NCBI RefSeq assembly: GCF_037094465.1
Contig: NZ_CP146609.1
Coordinates: 3,529,501 to 3,593,500, forward strand
DNA length: 64,000 nucleotides
Source of the DNA: Pseudodesulfovibrio sp. 5S69
GTDB taxonomy: Bacteria; Desulfobacterota; Desulfovibrionia; Desulfovibrionales; Desulfovibrionaceae
Reading direction: 5' to 3'
Made by a program: the position numbers and the translations under genes. Shown piece after piece: positions 36,458 to 44,905 of this stretch (position 1 is the first letter of the stretch; the number at the start of each line of letters is the position of its first letter). The notes under the pieces are model-generated. The model did no database searches. It was not told the origin of the DNA and saw only the letters and a program-made list of their open reading frames with translations.

Positions 36458-36907
36458 CCCACGGCTCCGGGGCCTTGCGGGTCCTCGGAAACGCCCTTCC
36501 CCATATCCGGTTCGTGTTTTCCCGATCACAGCTTATGGAGTCGGGCTCCCCCGCAATCCGTACAAGAATCGGAGGAATCCCCTCCTTAAATATTTTCCCC
36601 TTTCATATTAGTGTATTAAAATAGAATCCGCAGGTCCTCCGCATGGGGAAAACCACTCGCCGACCATTTTTTTTTAAACATGCCTATGTGGACAGAGATT
36701 ATTAATCGCGAAAAATCAAGTTTAATAGCCATTTCAAATCGGCCATGCAACTCCAGCCACAAGCCCCCTCTTCGACTCTTTATCCACACTATAACCTACT
36801 GGCTTATTGCATGATTTAAAATTGACTAAAAAACAGGCAATGCGTATAAAATAGGATAGTTTGCTCACGAGAAAATTTGTGACCACGTTCAGACCCAGGA
36901 GACCACC
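36458..36907. other. Intergenic region upstream of the RTX gene
   Basis: This 450-bp gap follows the cyclase gene. A short hairpin (GGAGG/CCTCC near 36573-36587) followed by AT-rich sequence may terminate the cyclase operon. A run of nine T residues lies near 36668, and the promoter at 36822-36850 lies close to the RTX start. The left part has no gene that I can support. Confidence 0.5.
36822..36850 (+). promoter_or_regulatory. Probable sigma-70 promoter of the RTX gene
   Basis: TTGACT (36822-36827) and TATAAA (36845-36850) are separated by 17 bp, one mismatch from consensus in each box. The RTX ATG lies about 50 bp beyond the expected start of transcription. Confidence 0.7.
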
Positions 36908-39112
36908 ATGGCCGATACAAGCATACATGCGTTACTGATTTCGCTCCCCGGGAATGGCAACACCGAGGTGTATCAACTGGATGCCGATACCCCGGTCAAA
37001 TTCGATTTTGACCTGGCCAACGCCGTATTCACCGGCGAAAATGGCAACCTTGAGATTGCCGTCGACGGCGGCGGGACCATTGTCCTCGAAAATTACCAGG
37101 CGCTGGCCGACACGGGCCACCTGCCATTGTTCGAGATGCCCGACGGCGAGATGGTGGCGGGCAACACCTACCTCTTCGCTTTCGCCGGCGTCGACCAGAA
37201 CGGCGACATTGAAACCGCTGCGGCCAACGCCACCAGCGGCTCCGGAGCCGGTCAGTACAACGACGATCCCGGCACACTCTCCGACGGCATCAACGCCCTG
37301 GGCGGCCAGGGCGATGCCTTCAGCTCGCATTCCTTCCCGACCCTCGGCGGCACCCCGGCCCCGCTCGCCACCACAGCCGACGACGGCGGCGGGACCATCG
37401 ACAACCCGGTCCTGAGTGCCGAGAGCGACCTGGGCCACGGAGCCTGGGTCACCGACTCCGAGGGCATCCCGACCTCCGAGTTCGTCGAGGGCGACACCTC
37501 CCACGTGGACTTCGCCGCCGTAAGCGGTCCCGACAGTTGGAGCACCCTGGCCAACGGCCTCGGCCTCGCAATCAGCGGGACCACCTCGGTAGGCAGCAGT
37601 TCACAGGTAGTGCAGGTGAATGACGACGGCATCGGCCTGTCGAGCATGGACCTGGCCAACAGATATTATGACGGTTCAGATGAGATAGGCCACGGTTTCG
37701 TCTCGGGCGCTTCCGGTTATGTCACCACCACCGAGTCCATCATACTCGACTTCGGCAACAACACCGTCGAGAAGCCCCTGAACGTGGCCGTCACCCTGGA
37801 CAACGTCACGGACATCGAAGACGTCGTCTTTACGGTCACGGGCAAGGACGGCGACGGCAACCCCCACACTTTCACCTTCCACACCTTCGGGGTGGCCGAC
37901 GGCACGACCTTGACCGATGCGGGCGGCAGCGGCGTGACCCTGTACAAGAGCAGCAACGGGCAATATACGGTCAAGGGCACGGCCATCGACTCCGACGGCA
38001 ACGGCGAGATGCTCATCGACACCATCACCATCACCGCAGGCGACAGAGCCTCGTTCATCCTGGCGGCCATCGACGTGACCGCCGAGGGCTCGTGGCAGAC
38101 CGGCACCATCCCCGGCGAACAGTCCATCCTGCCCGCACACGGCAACCTCCTGGACAACGCGTACAGCTCGGACGGCTCGGAAATGACTGCGGCCATCGTG
38201 GGCGCGGGCGTGGGCCTCTGGGGCACCCTGGCCGTGGACTCCGCCACCGGCGATTGGACCTACACGCCCCACGACAATGCGCTGAACGCCGGCAACGCAC
38301 CGGACGGCCCCACCGTGGAACAGTTCACCTACCAGGTGACCGACGCCCACGGTCTGACCGACACCGCCACCTTGTACGTGCCGGTGCACCTCAACACCAC
38401 CGCGACCGACACTCCCACCGAAGGCGGCGACGTGGTCTACGGCGGCGACGGCGGCCACACCATCTCCGGTCTGGGAGGCAACGACTTCCTGTACGGCGGG
38501 GCGGGCGAGGACACCCTCTACGGCGGGGCGGGCCACGACTACCTGAACGGCGGCGGCGGCAACGACCACCTGTTCGGCGGCGACGGCAACGACTACCTGT
38601 TCGGCGGTAACGGCAACGACGTCCTGGAAGGCGGGGCCGGCAACGACCACCTGTTCGGCGGGGCCGGCAACGACACCCTCTGGGGCGGCGCAGGCAACGA
38701 CGTCATCGACGCCGGATCCGGCGATGACAACGTCTTCGTCAGTTCTGGCCACGACACCGTTTCCCTGGGCTCGGGCGAGGACACCATCACCATCGACCCG
38801 ACCTATCTGACCGCCGGCGACGGCGGCGGGTCCATGACCGTGACCGACTTCAACATCCACGAGAACGATCACTTCGCCTTCGGTCACCTGAGCTCCGGCG
38901 TGGTGGAAGTGAGCTCCTTGGCCAACAGCGGCGATCTGGTCCTGACCATCGCCAACGTGAACCCCGCCGGGGACGACATCAGCATCACCCTGCAGGGCGT
39001 GCTGCCCCCGACCCATGATATGGTCACCGACCATGTGGACCTGTCGGCCACCGGCGACGACCTGAACACCGTGGTCCAACACATCATCAATTCCGGCGGA
39101 CACACGTCCTAA
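36908..39112 (+). CDS. LapA-like RTX protein, type I secreted
   Basis: This 734-residue protein has no signal peptide. Residues 1-100 resemble a Lap-type retention module. At residues 103-106 it has TAAA, close to the di-alanine site that LapG-type proteases cut (TAAG class) and at a similar position. A bacterial cadherin-like segment lies near 410-500 (WTYTPHDNAL, FTYQVTDAHGLTDTATLYV). Around 505-605 are about eight RTX nonapeptides (GGAGNDHLFGGAGNDTL), then an acidic C-terminal type I secretion signal. It is far shorter than typical LapA adhesins. AGGAG lies before the ATG. The C-terminus is similar to that of the next gene's product. Confidence 0.88.
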   Translation: MADTSIHALLISLPGNGNTEVYQLDADTPVKFDFDLANAVFTGENGNLEIAVDGGGTIVLENYQALADTGHLPLFEMPDGEMVAGNTYLFAFAGVDQNGDIETAAANATSGSGAGQYNDDPGTLSDGINALGGQGDAFSSHSFPTLGGTPAPLATTADDGGGTIDNPVLSAESDLGHGAWVTDSEGIPTSEFVEGDTSHVDFAAVSGPDSWSTLANGLGLAISGTTSVGSSSQVVQVNDDGIGLSSMDLANRYYDGSDEIGHGFVSGASGYVTTTESIILDFGNNTVEKPLNVAVTLDNVTDIEDVVFTVTGKDGDGNPHTFTFHTFGVADGTTLTDAGGSGVTLYKSSNGQYTVKGTAIDSDGNGEMLIDTITITAGDRASFILAAIDVTAEGSWQTGTIPGEQSILPAHGNLLDNAYSSDGSEMTAAIVGAGVGLWGTLAVDSATGDWTYTPHDNALNAGNAPDGPTVEQFTYQVTDAHGLTDTATLYVPVHLNTTATDTPTEGGDVVYGGDGGHTISGLGGNDFLYGGAGEDTLYGGAGHDYLNGGGGNDHLFGGDGNDYLFGGNGNDVLEGGAGNDHLFGGAGNDTLWGGAGNDVIDAGSGDDNVFVSSGHDTVSLGSGEDTITIDPTYLTAGDGGGSMTVTDFNIHENDHFAFGHLSSGVVEVSSLANSGDLVLTIANVNPAGDDISITLQGVLPPTHDMVTDHVDLSATGDDLNTVVQHIINSGGHTS

Positions 39113-39197
39113 AACGACCAATACCCCCGACCCGGCCATGCGGCCGGGTCGGGACCATGTTTCGGAATGCGGTTTTCTCCACCATGGAGACAGGGAT

Positions 39198-40025
39198 ATG
39201 CCCGACGAGGCGAACATGAACGAAACCACGATGCTCGGCACCTACACCCTTGACGGAAACGTTCCGGTCGATCCGGAGATCGTCCTGTCCGACTGCCGCG
39301 ACACGGCCATGCTCGGCCAACTGGTGAGCATGTTCGCGGGCGATGCCGACATCCGGTTCTTCCTCCTCCCGGACGTGGACCGGGCCTCCATCGACCTGGG
39401 GGCGGCCTTCCACTTCATCAAGGACACCGGAAGCTGGGTGCTGGCCAACAACGACACCATGCACGGCGTCCTGTTCGACGACGCGGGGTTCAACCCCGCC
39501 GGGCACGAGGGGACCTTTTCCATCTCCCTGCTGGGCGACGGCTCCTACGCCCTGAACATCGGTTCCGAAACCGATCCCGGCGCGGACCTGCCGCACGACG
39601 CCCTGCTCGTGGACCTGCCCGAACACGACCTCTTCGTGGACGGGCACCCGGTCCATCCGGGCGGACACGAGGGCCACGAGGGCGGCCATGCACTCCACGC
39701 GGGCGCGGAATCCGACGGCCTGTTCATCGATCCCTCGGTCCTCGGACACGGCCAGAGCGAGATCGTGGTCACCAACTTCTCCCTCGGCAGCAACCACCTG
39801 GAACTGCCCGACAACATGTCCGTCAAGGACGTGGTCGTGGACAACGAGCACGACCTGACTTCGGTAATCATCGGCCAGAACGACCATACGGGCGACGACA
39901 TCGTGGTCAAGCTGCTCGGCGTTTCGCACCCGGATATGCCCGCCCACGATTTCCATATCGACGCGGCCCACTCCGGGGACGACCTCATCACCCATCTGAT
40001 CCATTCCGGCCGACACGTGGGATAA
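39198..40025 (+). CDS. Second type I secretion passenger, no RTX repeats
   Basis: This protein of about 275 residues has no signal peptide and no RTX repeats, but its last 85 residues align with the end of the RTX protein: both have VT-F near the start of the tail, GDDI followed by L-GV, and end with GDDL then SG-H. A His/Gly-rich linker (HPGGHEGHEGGHALHAG) near residue 160 could bind metal. The N-terminal 150 residues are not familiar. It starts 85 bp after the RTX stop; ATG 39198 has GGAG upstream and is better than an earlier frame extension. It is a candidate co-exported partner of the RTX protein. Confidence 0.8.
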   Translation: MPDEANMNETTMLGTYTLDGNVPVDPEIVLSDCRDTAMLGQLVSMFAGDADIRFFLLPDVDRASIDLGAAFHFIKDTGSWVLANNDTMHGVLFDDAGFNPAGHEGTFSISLLGDGSYALNIGSETDPGADLPHDALLVDLPEHDLFVDGHPVHPGGHEGHEGGHALHAGAESDGLFIDPSVLGHGQSEIVVTNFSLGSNHLELPDNMSVKDVVVDNEHDLTSVIIGQNDHTGDDIVVKLLGVSHPDMPAHDFHIDAAHSGDDLITHLIHSGRHVG

Positions 40026-40210
40026 CCCCGCGCCGCAGCCGCGTTTCGGCAGAGAACACGTGTCCGGGGACGCTCACGCCTCCGACGGCGGAGTTACGGT
40101 AGCAGCAGGGGGCTTCGGCGAACACATCCGGCTGTATTCATAGGAAGTAGCGCAGCCGGGTTCCTGACCCAGGGCCTTCCCGAATTTAAGAAGAACGGGT
40201 CCGTCCTTTC

Positions 40211-40239
40211 TTGACCATATTTGCACAACCGGCTACAAG
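40211..40239 (+). promoter_or_regulatory. Possible sigma-70 promoter of the TolC-like gene
   Basis: TTGACC (40211-40216) is followed after 17 bp by TACAAG (40234-40239); a second AT-rich hexamer TATAGC follows at about 40240. The gene start lies 43 bp downstream. The match is moderate. Confidence 0.45.
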
Positions 40240-40281
40240 TATAGCAGTAAGTACCTTACAAAACCCGAAACGGGGAAGAAA

Positions 40282-41625
40282 ATGAAAAAACTTGTTCCTG
40301 CAATTCTCCTCTTCACGTTGGCGCTGTCGGTGCCGGCTTTCGCCGCCAACGGCACGATGACGCTCAAGGACAGCGTCATCGCGGCGGTCAAGCAGCATCC
40401 GCAGATCAAGGCGCTTTTGAACAACAAGGACGCCGTGGCCATGGCCAAGCGTTCCGCGCTGGGCCGCTTCTTCCCGTCCCTCGACCTGACCGGCGAATAC
40501 GGCAAGCAGCAGTACGACGACGCCAACAACCGCCGGAACAATACCGAAGAGCGCTGGCGCACCCCGACCGACTTTCGGGCCACCCTGACCCAGCCCATCT
40601 TCGACGGCTTCGACCGTTGGCACGATTTCAAGCGTGAAGGCTTCCGCCTGACCTCGGCCGAAGGCCGCCTGGTGGACAACGTCGAGACCGTGGGCCTGGA
40701 TGCCGTCCGTTCCCACGTGGATGTGGTCCGCCTGCGCAAGCTGGTCGCCCTGGCGGAAGACAACATCGCCGCGCACCAGCACCTGCTCGATTCCATCACC
40801 GAACGCGTCCAGGGCGGAGCGGGCAACCGCGCCGACGAGATGCAGGCCAAGGGCCGCGTCGCCCGCGCCCAGACCACCCTGGTCACCTATACCGGCGAAC
40901 TGCGCACCGCCGAGGCCCAGTACATCCGCACCGTGGGAACGGCTCCCACCTCTCTGGCCGATCCCCAGTATCTGCCGAACTACATCCCCGGCAACGCCGA
41001 CCAGATTCTCAACCTTTCCCTGGAAAACAACCCCAAAATCGCCGTGTACAAGGCCGAAATCAACGTGGCCGAGCAGACCAAGGGCCAGCTCGAATCGACC
41101 ATGTACCCGACCGACGACGCCTATCTGTCCACCCGACATACCGACAACCTCGACGGCGTGGACTCCTATATCCAGGACAACAAGGCCATGCTGCGCGCCC
41201 GGTGGAACATCTTCAACGGCACCAGTGACTACTACGACATCAAGACCGCCGCCGCCCGCATCCGCGAGGCGCAGGACAACCTGCAGGACACCACCGACGA
41301 CATCATCCGCCAGGTGGCCTCCACCTGGGCCGACTACCAGTCCAGCCTGGACCAAATCCAGAAGTACCAGGAAGCCCTGCAGTACAGCCTCGAATCCCTG
41401 GACATGTACCTGATGCAGTTCAACGTGGGCCAGCGCTCCCTGCTCGACCTCCTGGACGCCACCAACGAGGTGTTCACCAACCGCGTGCAGCTTGAGACCG
41501 CGACCATGAACCGCGACTTCACCGTCTACAAGTTCCTGGCCCTCGAAGGCCAGCTCATGAAGACCCTGGAGATCGCGCCCAATACCTACGAGAACATGTC
41601 CACGGAGACCACCGCTTCCAAGTAG
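40282..41625 (+). CDS. TolC-family outer membrane protein of type I secretion
   Basis: This 447-residue protein has a clear signal peptide (KLVPAILLFTLALSVPAFA) and two outer-membrane efflux repeats, with LTLTQPIFDGF-like and NVGQRSLLDLLDATNEVF motifs typical of the LapE/AggA subfamily of type I secretion channels. It would form the outer-membrane exit for the RTX protein. The gene has GGGGAAG before ATG and a strong terminator after it. Its ABC and adaptor partners lie at 44.9-48.8 kb on the opposite strand. Confidence 0.92.
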   Translation: MKKLVPAILLFTLALSVPAFAANGTMTLKDSVIAAVKQHPQIKALLNNKDAVAMAKRSALGRFFPSLDLTGEYGKQQYDDANNRRNNTEERWRTPTDFRATLTQPIFDGFDRWHDFKREGFRLTSAEGRLVDNVETVGLDAVRSHVDVVRLRKLVALAEDNIAAHQHLLDSITERVQGGAGNRADEMQAKGRVARAQTTLVTYTGELRTAEAQYIRTVGTAPTSLADPQYLPNYIPGNADQILNLSLENNPKIAVYKAEINVAEQTKGQLESTMYPTDDAYLSTRHTDNLDGVDSYIQDNKAMLRARWNIFNGTSDYYDIKTAAARIREAQDNLQDTTDDIIRQVASTWADYQSSLDQIQKYQEALQYSLESLDMYLMQFNVGQRSLLDLLDATNEVFTNRVQLETATMNRDFTVYKFLALEGQLMKTLEIAPNTYENMSTETTASK

Positions 41626-41654
41626 CCGGAACGCTACTGCGAGAACAATCGTTC

Positions 41655-41685
41655 AAGGGGCGCAGCCGTGACGGCTGCGCCCCTT
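41655..41685 (+). terminator. Strong hairpin after the TolC-like gene
   Basis: AAGGGGCGCAGCCG (41655-41668) pairs perfectly with CGGCTGCGCCCCTT (41672-41685) around a 3-nt loop, followed by CTTC. It ends the plus-strand transcript 30 bp after the stop. The 14-bp stem is strong though the T-run is poor. Confidence 0.8.
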
Positions 41686-41956
41686 CTTCACTGGGCCGCC
41701 CCGTGACTTTCCCCACGACGCTCCGCCGGGACTCCCCGGCGCTGTCCGGCAGGCGGCCCGCAATCCGGGCATCCCGCCGAGCGATGCCGGCTTCATCGCA
41801 ACATAGAGCGGCGCGGAAACGGCGCACACCCGAAAGCCCGCCCGCAGACAGTCCCCACGCAACACCCGCCCCCTAGGCGCGATCCGCTTGCCCCCCAGCG
41901 ATTTTCCTTCCGCAGCGTAATGGCGGGCATTCGAACACCGCCCAGAGCACACAAAA
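41686..41956. other. Non-coding gap between convergent genes
   Basis: The 384-bp gap from 41626 to 42009 between the TolC-like gene and the HD-GYP-like gene holds two facing terminators and, between them, about 270 bp of GC-rich sequence in which I see no gene. Confidence 0.6.
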
Positions 41957-41981
41957 AGGCCCCGGCACGATGCCGGGGCCT
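41957..41981 (-). terminator. Rho-independent terminator of the minus-strand Lap-like operon
   Basis: AGGCCCCGGCA (41957-41967) pairs with TGCCGGGGCCT (41971-41981) around a CGA loop. Read on the minus strand it is followed by TTTTT. It lies 29 bp past the stop of the HD-GYP-like gene and closes that operon. Confidence 0.92.
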
Positions 41982-42009
41982 CTGCATGACCAGATGGATG
42001 GGGTCGGTG

Positions 42010-44112
42010 CTATGCCTTGTCGGCGAGGAGCCGTTCCCCGGCCGGAGTTTTGATGACGTCGGCCAGGGCGGCGACCACGGCGGGGTCGAAGCGGTCGCTC
42101 TCCCCGGAGAGGATCTCCAGGGCCTGTTCCGGGGCCTTGGCACCCCGGTAGGAGCGGGGACGGATCATGGCGCAGAACGAGTTGAGCGCGGCCAGGATGC
42201 GGGCGAGCACGATGATGTCACCGTCGGCCAGCTTCTTGGGGTAGCCCGAGCCGTCCAGGCGTTCGTTCATCTGATAGATGGCCATGAGCACGCCCTCGTC
42301 GATGTCGATGTCCTTGAGGATGCGGTAGGCGTATTCCACGTGTCCCTCCATGACGGCCATCTCCTCGGGGGTGAGCTTGCCCGGCTTGGTCAGGATCTCG
42401 TTGGGCACGAACATCTTGCCGATCTGCGACAGGTTGGCGGCGGTCTCGATCTCGGCGATGTCCATCTCGGACAGGTGCATGGCCTTGGCCACCTCCACGG
42501 ACAGCCCGGCCAGGAGCTTGGTATGGCCGCCCAGATACGGGTCAGCGGCCTCGATGGTCGAGCCGAGCGCCTCCATGGCGTTCCTGATCAGCCGCTTGTT
42601 CTTCTCCTGGGCGGCCACGAACTCGGTCACGTCGCGGTAGACCTCGACGATACCCTGGCAGGTGCCGTCCTTGGTGCAGTACGGCGACTTGGACACCTGG
42701 AACTGGTGGCGCCGGGAGCGGATGAAGATGGGCTCGCTGATGGTCATCTTGCGGTTCTCGCGCACGACCACCTCGTCGATGGACTCCAGCCGCTTGGCCG
42801 TGTCGAAGCCGAATACGGCGGCGGTATCCATGCCGATGAGTTCCTCCTTGGGACGCCCGGCGGCCGAGGCAAAGGCGTCGTTGACGTAGGTGAATTTGCC
42901 GAGCGCGTCCTTGAGCACGATGAACTCGTCGATGTTGGCGTTGATGGAATCGATGAACAGCTTCTGCGCCTCGATCTGGGTGGCCAGGGCCCGGAACTGC
43001 TCGGCAATGCGCTGGCTCTGTACGCCGGTCAGGATCCACCAGGCCAGCCCGGCGATGAGCAGCGCGGTCAGGATGCCCAGGCCGGCCACGATGTAGACGG
43101 TGCGGTCATAGTCGAGGATCGGCTTCATGGCCTGGCCGTAGTCGATCTCCTGGACCAGCCACCAGGCCGGGCCCGGGATGCGCACGCCAAGGGAATAGAC
43201 CTTGGTCTCGGCGTCTTCGATGCTCGGCCGCAGCCCGAAGGGAATGTGGCCGTCCTCGTTCACCTTGACCGGGAAGCCTACGTCCAGGAAGCCGTCGGCC
43301 GTCCAGGGCGCGACCTCGCGGTATCCCGCCCCGCCCTTCTGCATCAGCCGGGTCTTCTCGCCCTTGGCGGCCAGGGGCGAGTTGGACAGCAGTTCGGTGA
43401 TCTTGCCGGAAATCTGGCGGGTCATCATGAGCACGCCCACCGCCTTGCGGCCGGAGGTCTCCTCCGTGCCGCCCACGGCGTCAGGCGGATAGACCGGCAC
43501 GAAAATGTCCATCTCCAGCCCCTGGGCGGTCTTGCGCAGGGTGGAATACTGCGGTTTGTCCTGCTTGATGGCGGCCATGGCCAGCCCGGTCTGCTCCTGG
43601 TTCATGGGCGGCAGGTAGCCGTCGGTGGCGATGTACGCCTCGCCCTTGCGACTCAGGATGCGGGCGTTGAGGAAGCCCGCGTAGGTGGAGAACTCGCGGA
43701 GCATGTTCTCCATCATGGGCAGTTGTTCGGCCAGGGTCATCCCCTCCTGGCCCTCCACGGACTGGTCGGAGTGCAGCCGCCCGAAGAGGTTGGACAGGTC
43801 GCCCGCATAGGTGTCCACCTCCGAGGCGTAGAGCCGGAAGAGATCGGACTTGATCAGCCGGTCGCCCTGGTGGGACAGGTTGTCGAGCCAGGAGGCGATG
43901 ACCTCGGTGCGCCCCTGGGTCAGCAGTTGGAAGCGTTTCTGCTGGTTCTCGAGCACGGAGGCTTCATTGTCCCGCACCGCCCTGGCGGCGAGCAGGGCGA
44001 TGCCCACCGAGATGACCAGCACGAAGGCCAGGACAACGCCGATCTTGACGCCCTGCCCGGCCCCTCCGATGGATTTGGGGACCTCTGCGGTCTTTGTAGG
44101 ATGTTCAGCCAT
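42010..44112 (-). CDS. Membrane receptor with periplasmic Cache-like, PAS and degenerate HD-GYP domains
   Basis: This 700-residue protein has helix 1 (GVVLAFVLVISVGIALLA), a periplasmic double-Cache-like sensor to about residue 330, helix 2 (VYIVAGLGILTALLIAGLAW), a PAS domain (SINANIDEFIVLKDALGKFTYVND) and a C-terminal HD-GYP-like domain. In the last the HD pair is replaced (AANLSQIGKM) and the HHE motif reads YQMNERLDGSGYP, so most metal ligands are lost while the GYP part remains. It therefore probably binds c-di-GMP without cutting it. It lies 45 bp after the LapG-like gene, in the place LapD/DvhD occupies in known Lap-type systems. Confidence 0.85.
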   Translation of the reverse strand: MAEHPTKTAEVPKSIGGAGQGVKIGVVLAFVLVISVGIALLAARAVRDNEASVLENQQKRFQLLTQGRTEVIASWLDNLSHQGDRLIKSDLFRLYASEVDTYAGDLSNLFGRLHSDQSVEGQEGMTLAEQLPMMENMLREFSTYAGFLNARILSRKGEAYIATDGYLPPMNQEQTGLAMAAIKQDKPQYSTLRKTAQGLEMDIFVPVYPPDAVGGTEETSGRKAVGVLMMTRQISGKITELLSNSPLAAKGEKTRLMQKGGAGYREVAPWTADGFLDVGFPVKVNEDGHIPFGLRPSIEDAETKVYSLGVRIPGPAWWLVQEIDYGQAMKPILDYDRTVYIVAGLGILTALLIAGLAWWILTGVQSQRIAEQFRALATQIEAQKLFIDSINANIDEFIVLKDALGKFTYVNDAFASAAGRPKEELIGMDTAAVFGFDTAKRLESIDEVVVRENRKMTISEPIFIRSRRHQFQVSKSPYCTKDGTCQGIVEVYRDVTEFVAAQEKNKRLIRNAMEALGSTIEAADPYLGGHTKLLAGLSVEVAKAMHLSEMDIAEIETAANLSQIGKMFVPNEILTKPGKLTPEEMAVMEGHVEYAYRILKDIDIDEGVLMAIYQMNERLDGSGYPKKLADGDIIVLARILAALNSFCAMIRPRSYRGAKAPEQALEILSGESDRFDPAVVAALADVIKTPAGERLLADKA

Positions 44113-44157
44113 GTCGATAACTCCATCTGGTTTGTGCCCAGCCCGAGAGGGCGGGCC

Positions 44158-44898
44158 TTATTGCTTCGCCTTTTCGTAGGTGGTCCGCTTCTGCGGGGCC
44201 ACGTGCATCCAACGGTAGTGCTCGTTGACCGAGTACTGCGGGATGTAATGTTTGTACTTGGTATGGGACAGGACCATGTCGGTCTGGTTGTCGAGAATAT
44301 AGATGTCATCCTTGGCGTAGACCGCCAGGACCGCATGGCCGATGCCCCGGATGGCGTCCCGGACGGCCACGATGCGCAACTGATCCGGGGAGAAGCCGAG
44401 TTCCTGGAGAGCATAGAACTTGGCGATGGCGTAGTCCTCACAATCGCCTGATTTCTTGAGGAATTCCCAGGGAGTTTCCCAGTAGTCGCTGACGCCCCAG
44501 TTGGCCTTGTCCAAGCGGTACGGCCACTTGTTGAAGAATTTGGTCACGGCCCTGAGCCGTTCCAGTTCGGATTTGCCCTTGACCTGGGCCTTGAGGGTCT
44601 CCCATGCCTTTTTGGACGGGTGGTCGGCGGTCTTGCCGTCCCGGAAATAGCCCTTCCAGGCCTTCATCTTTTCAAGGACGCGCGTCCACTTGGGCAGCTT
44701 CTGCAGCTTTCCCTTGAACTCCATGGTCCCGAAGAGCCGGCGCGTATCCGGCTTGGCCGCCGAGGATTTCGGCGCGGCGGGCTCAGGCGTGGTGGCGTCG
44801 GCGGCCAAGGCGTTGGAGGGCCTGACCAGGGCCAGGGCGATGCAGGCCGCGCAGAGCGCGGCCGCAGCCGCCGAGTATATCCCCCGCACCGGCCTCAT
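44158..44898 (-). CDS. LapG-like periplasmic transglutaminase-type cysteine protease
   Basis: This 246-residue protein has a signal peptide (AAAALCAACIALALVRPSNALA) and the bacterial transglutaminase-like cysteine protease domain. The likely triad is C153 (SGDCEDYAIAK), H188 (GHAVLAV) and D203 (ILDNQ). LapG enzymes are calcium-dependent periplasmic proteases that clip the retention module of large adhesins after a di-alanine site. It is placed between the HlyD-like adaptor gene (7 bp upstream) and the degenerate HD-GYP receptor, as in Lap/Dvh loci. GAGG lies just before ATG 44898. Its likely substrate is the RTX protein at 36908-39112. Confidence 0.9.
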   Translation of the reverse strand: MRPVRGIYSAAAAALCAACIALALVRPSNALAADATTPEPAAPKSSAAKPDTRRLFGTMEFKGKLQKLPKWTRVLEKMKAWKGYFRDGKTADHPSKKAWETLKAQVKGKSELERLRAVTKFFNKWPYRLDKANWGVSDYWETPWEFLKKSGDCEDYAIAKFYALQELGFSPDQLRIVAVRDAIRGIGHAVLAVYAKDDIYILDNQTDMVLSHTKYKHYIPQYSVNEHYRWMHVAPQKRTTYEKAKQ

Positions 44899-44905
44899 CC
44901 ACGCC

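Noticed and set aside
34304..36529. 741-residue minus-strand frame opposite the CHASE2 cyclase
   Set aside because: It is a Gly/Arg/Gln-rich shadow of a GC-rich gene, with no domain and no ribosome site; the plus-strand cyclase has clear motifs.
38425..38720. Direct DNA repeats in the RTX gene as a separate repeat array
   Set aside because: They simply encode the RTX nonapeptides and need no other explanation.
37676..39241. 521-residue minus-strand frame opposite the RTX gene
   Set aside because: The Val/Ala/Gly repetition is the mirror of RTX repeats. The plus strand has secretion motifs, a promoter and a ribosome site.
41920..44451. 843-residue plus-strand frame opposite the HD-GYP-like gene
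   Set aside because: Composition (Gly, His, Leu, Val, Asp repeats) is typical of reverse-strand shadows and it covers two convincing minus-strand genes and a terminator.
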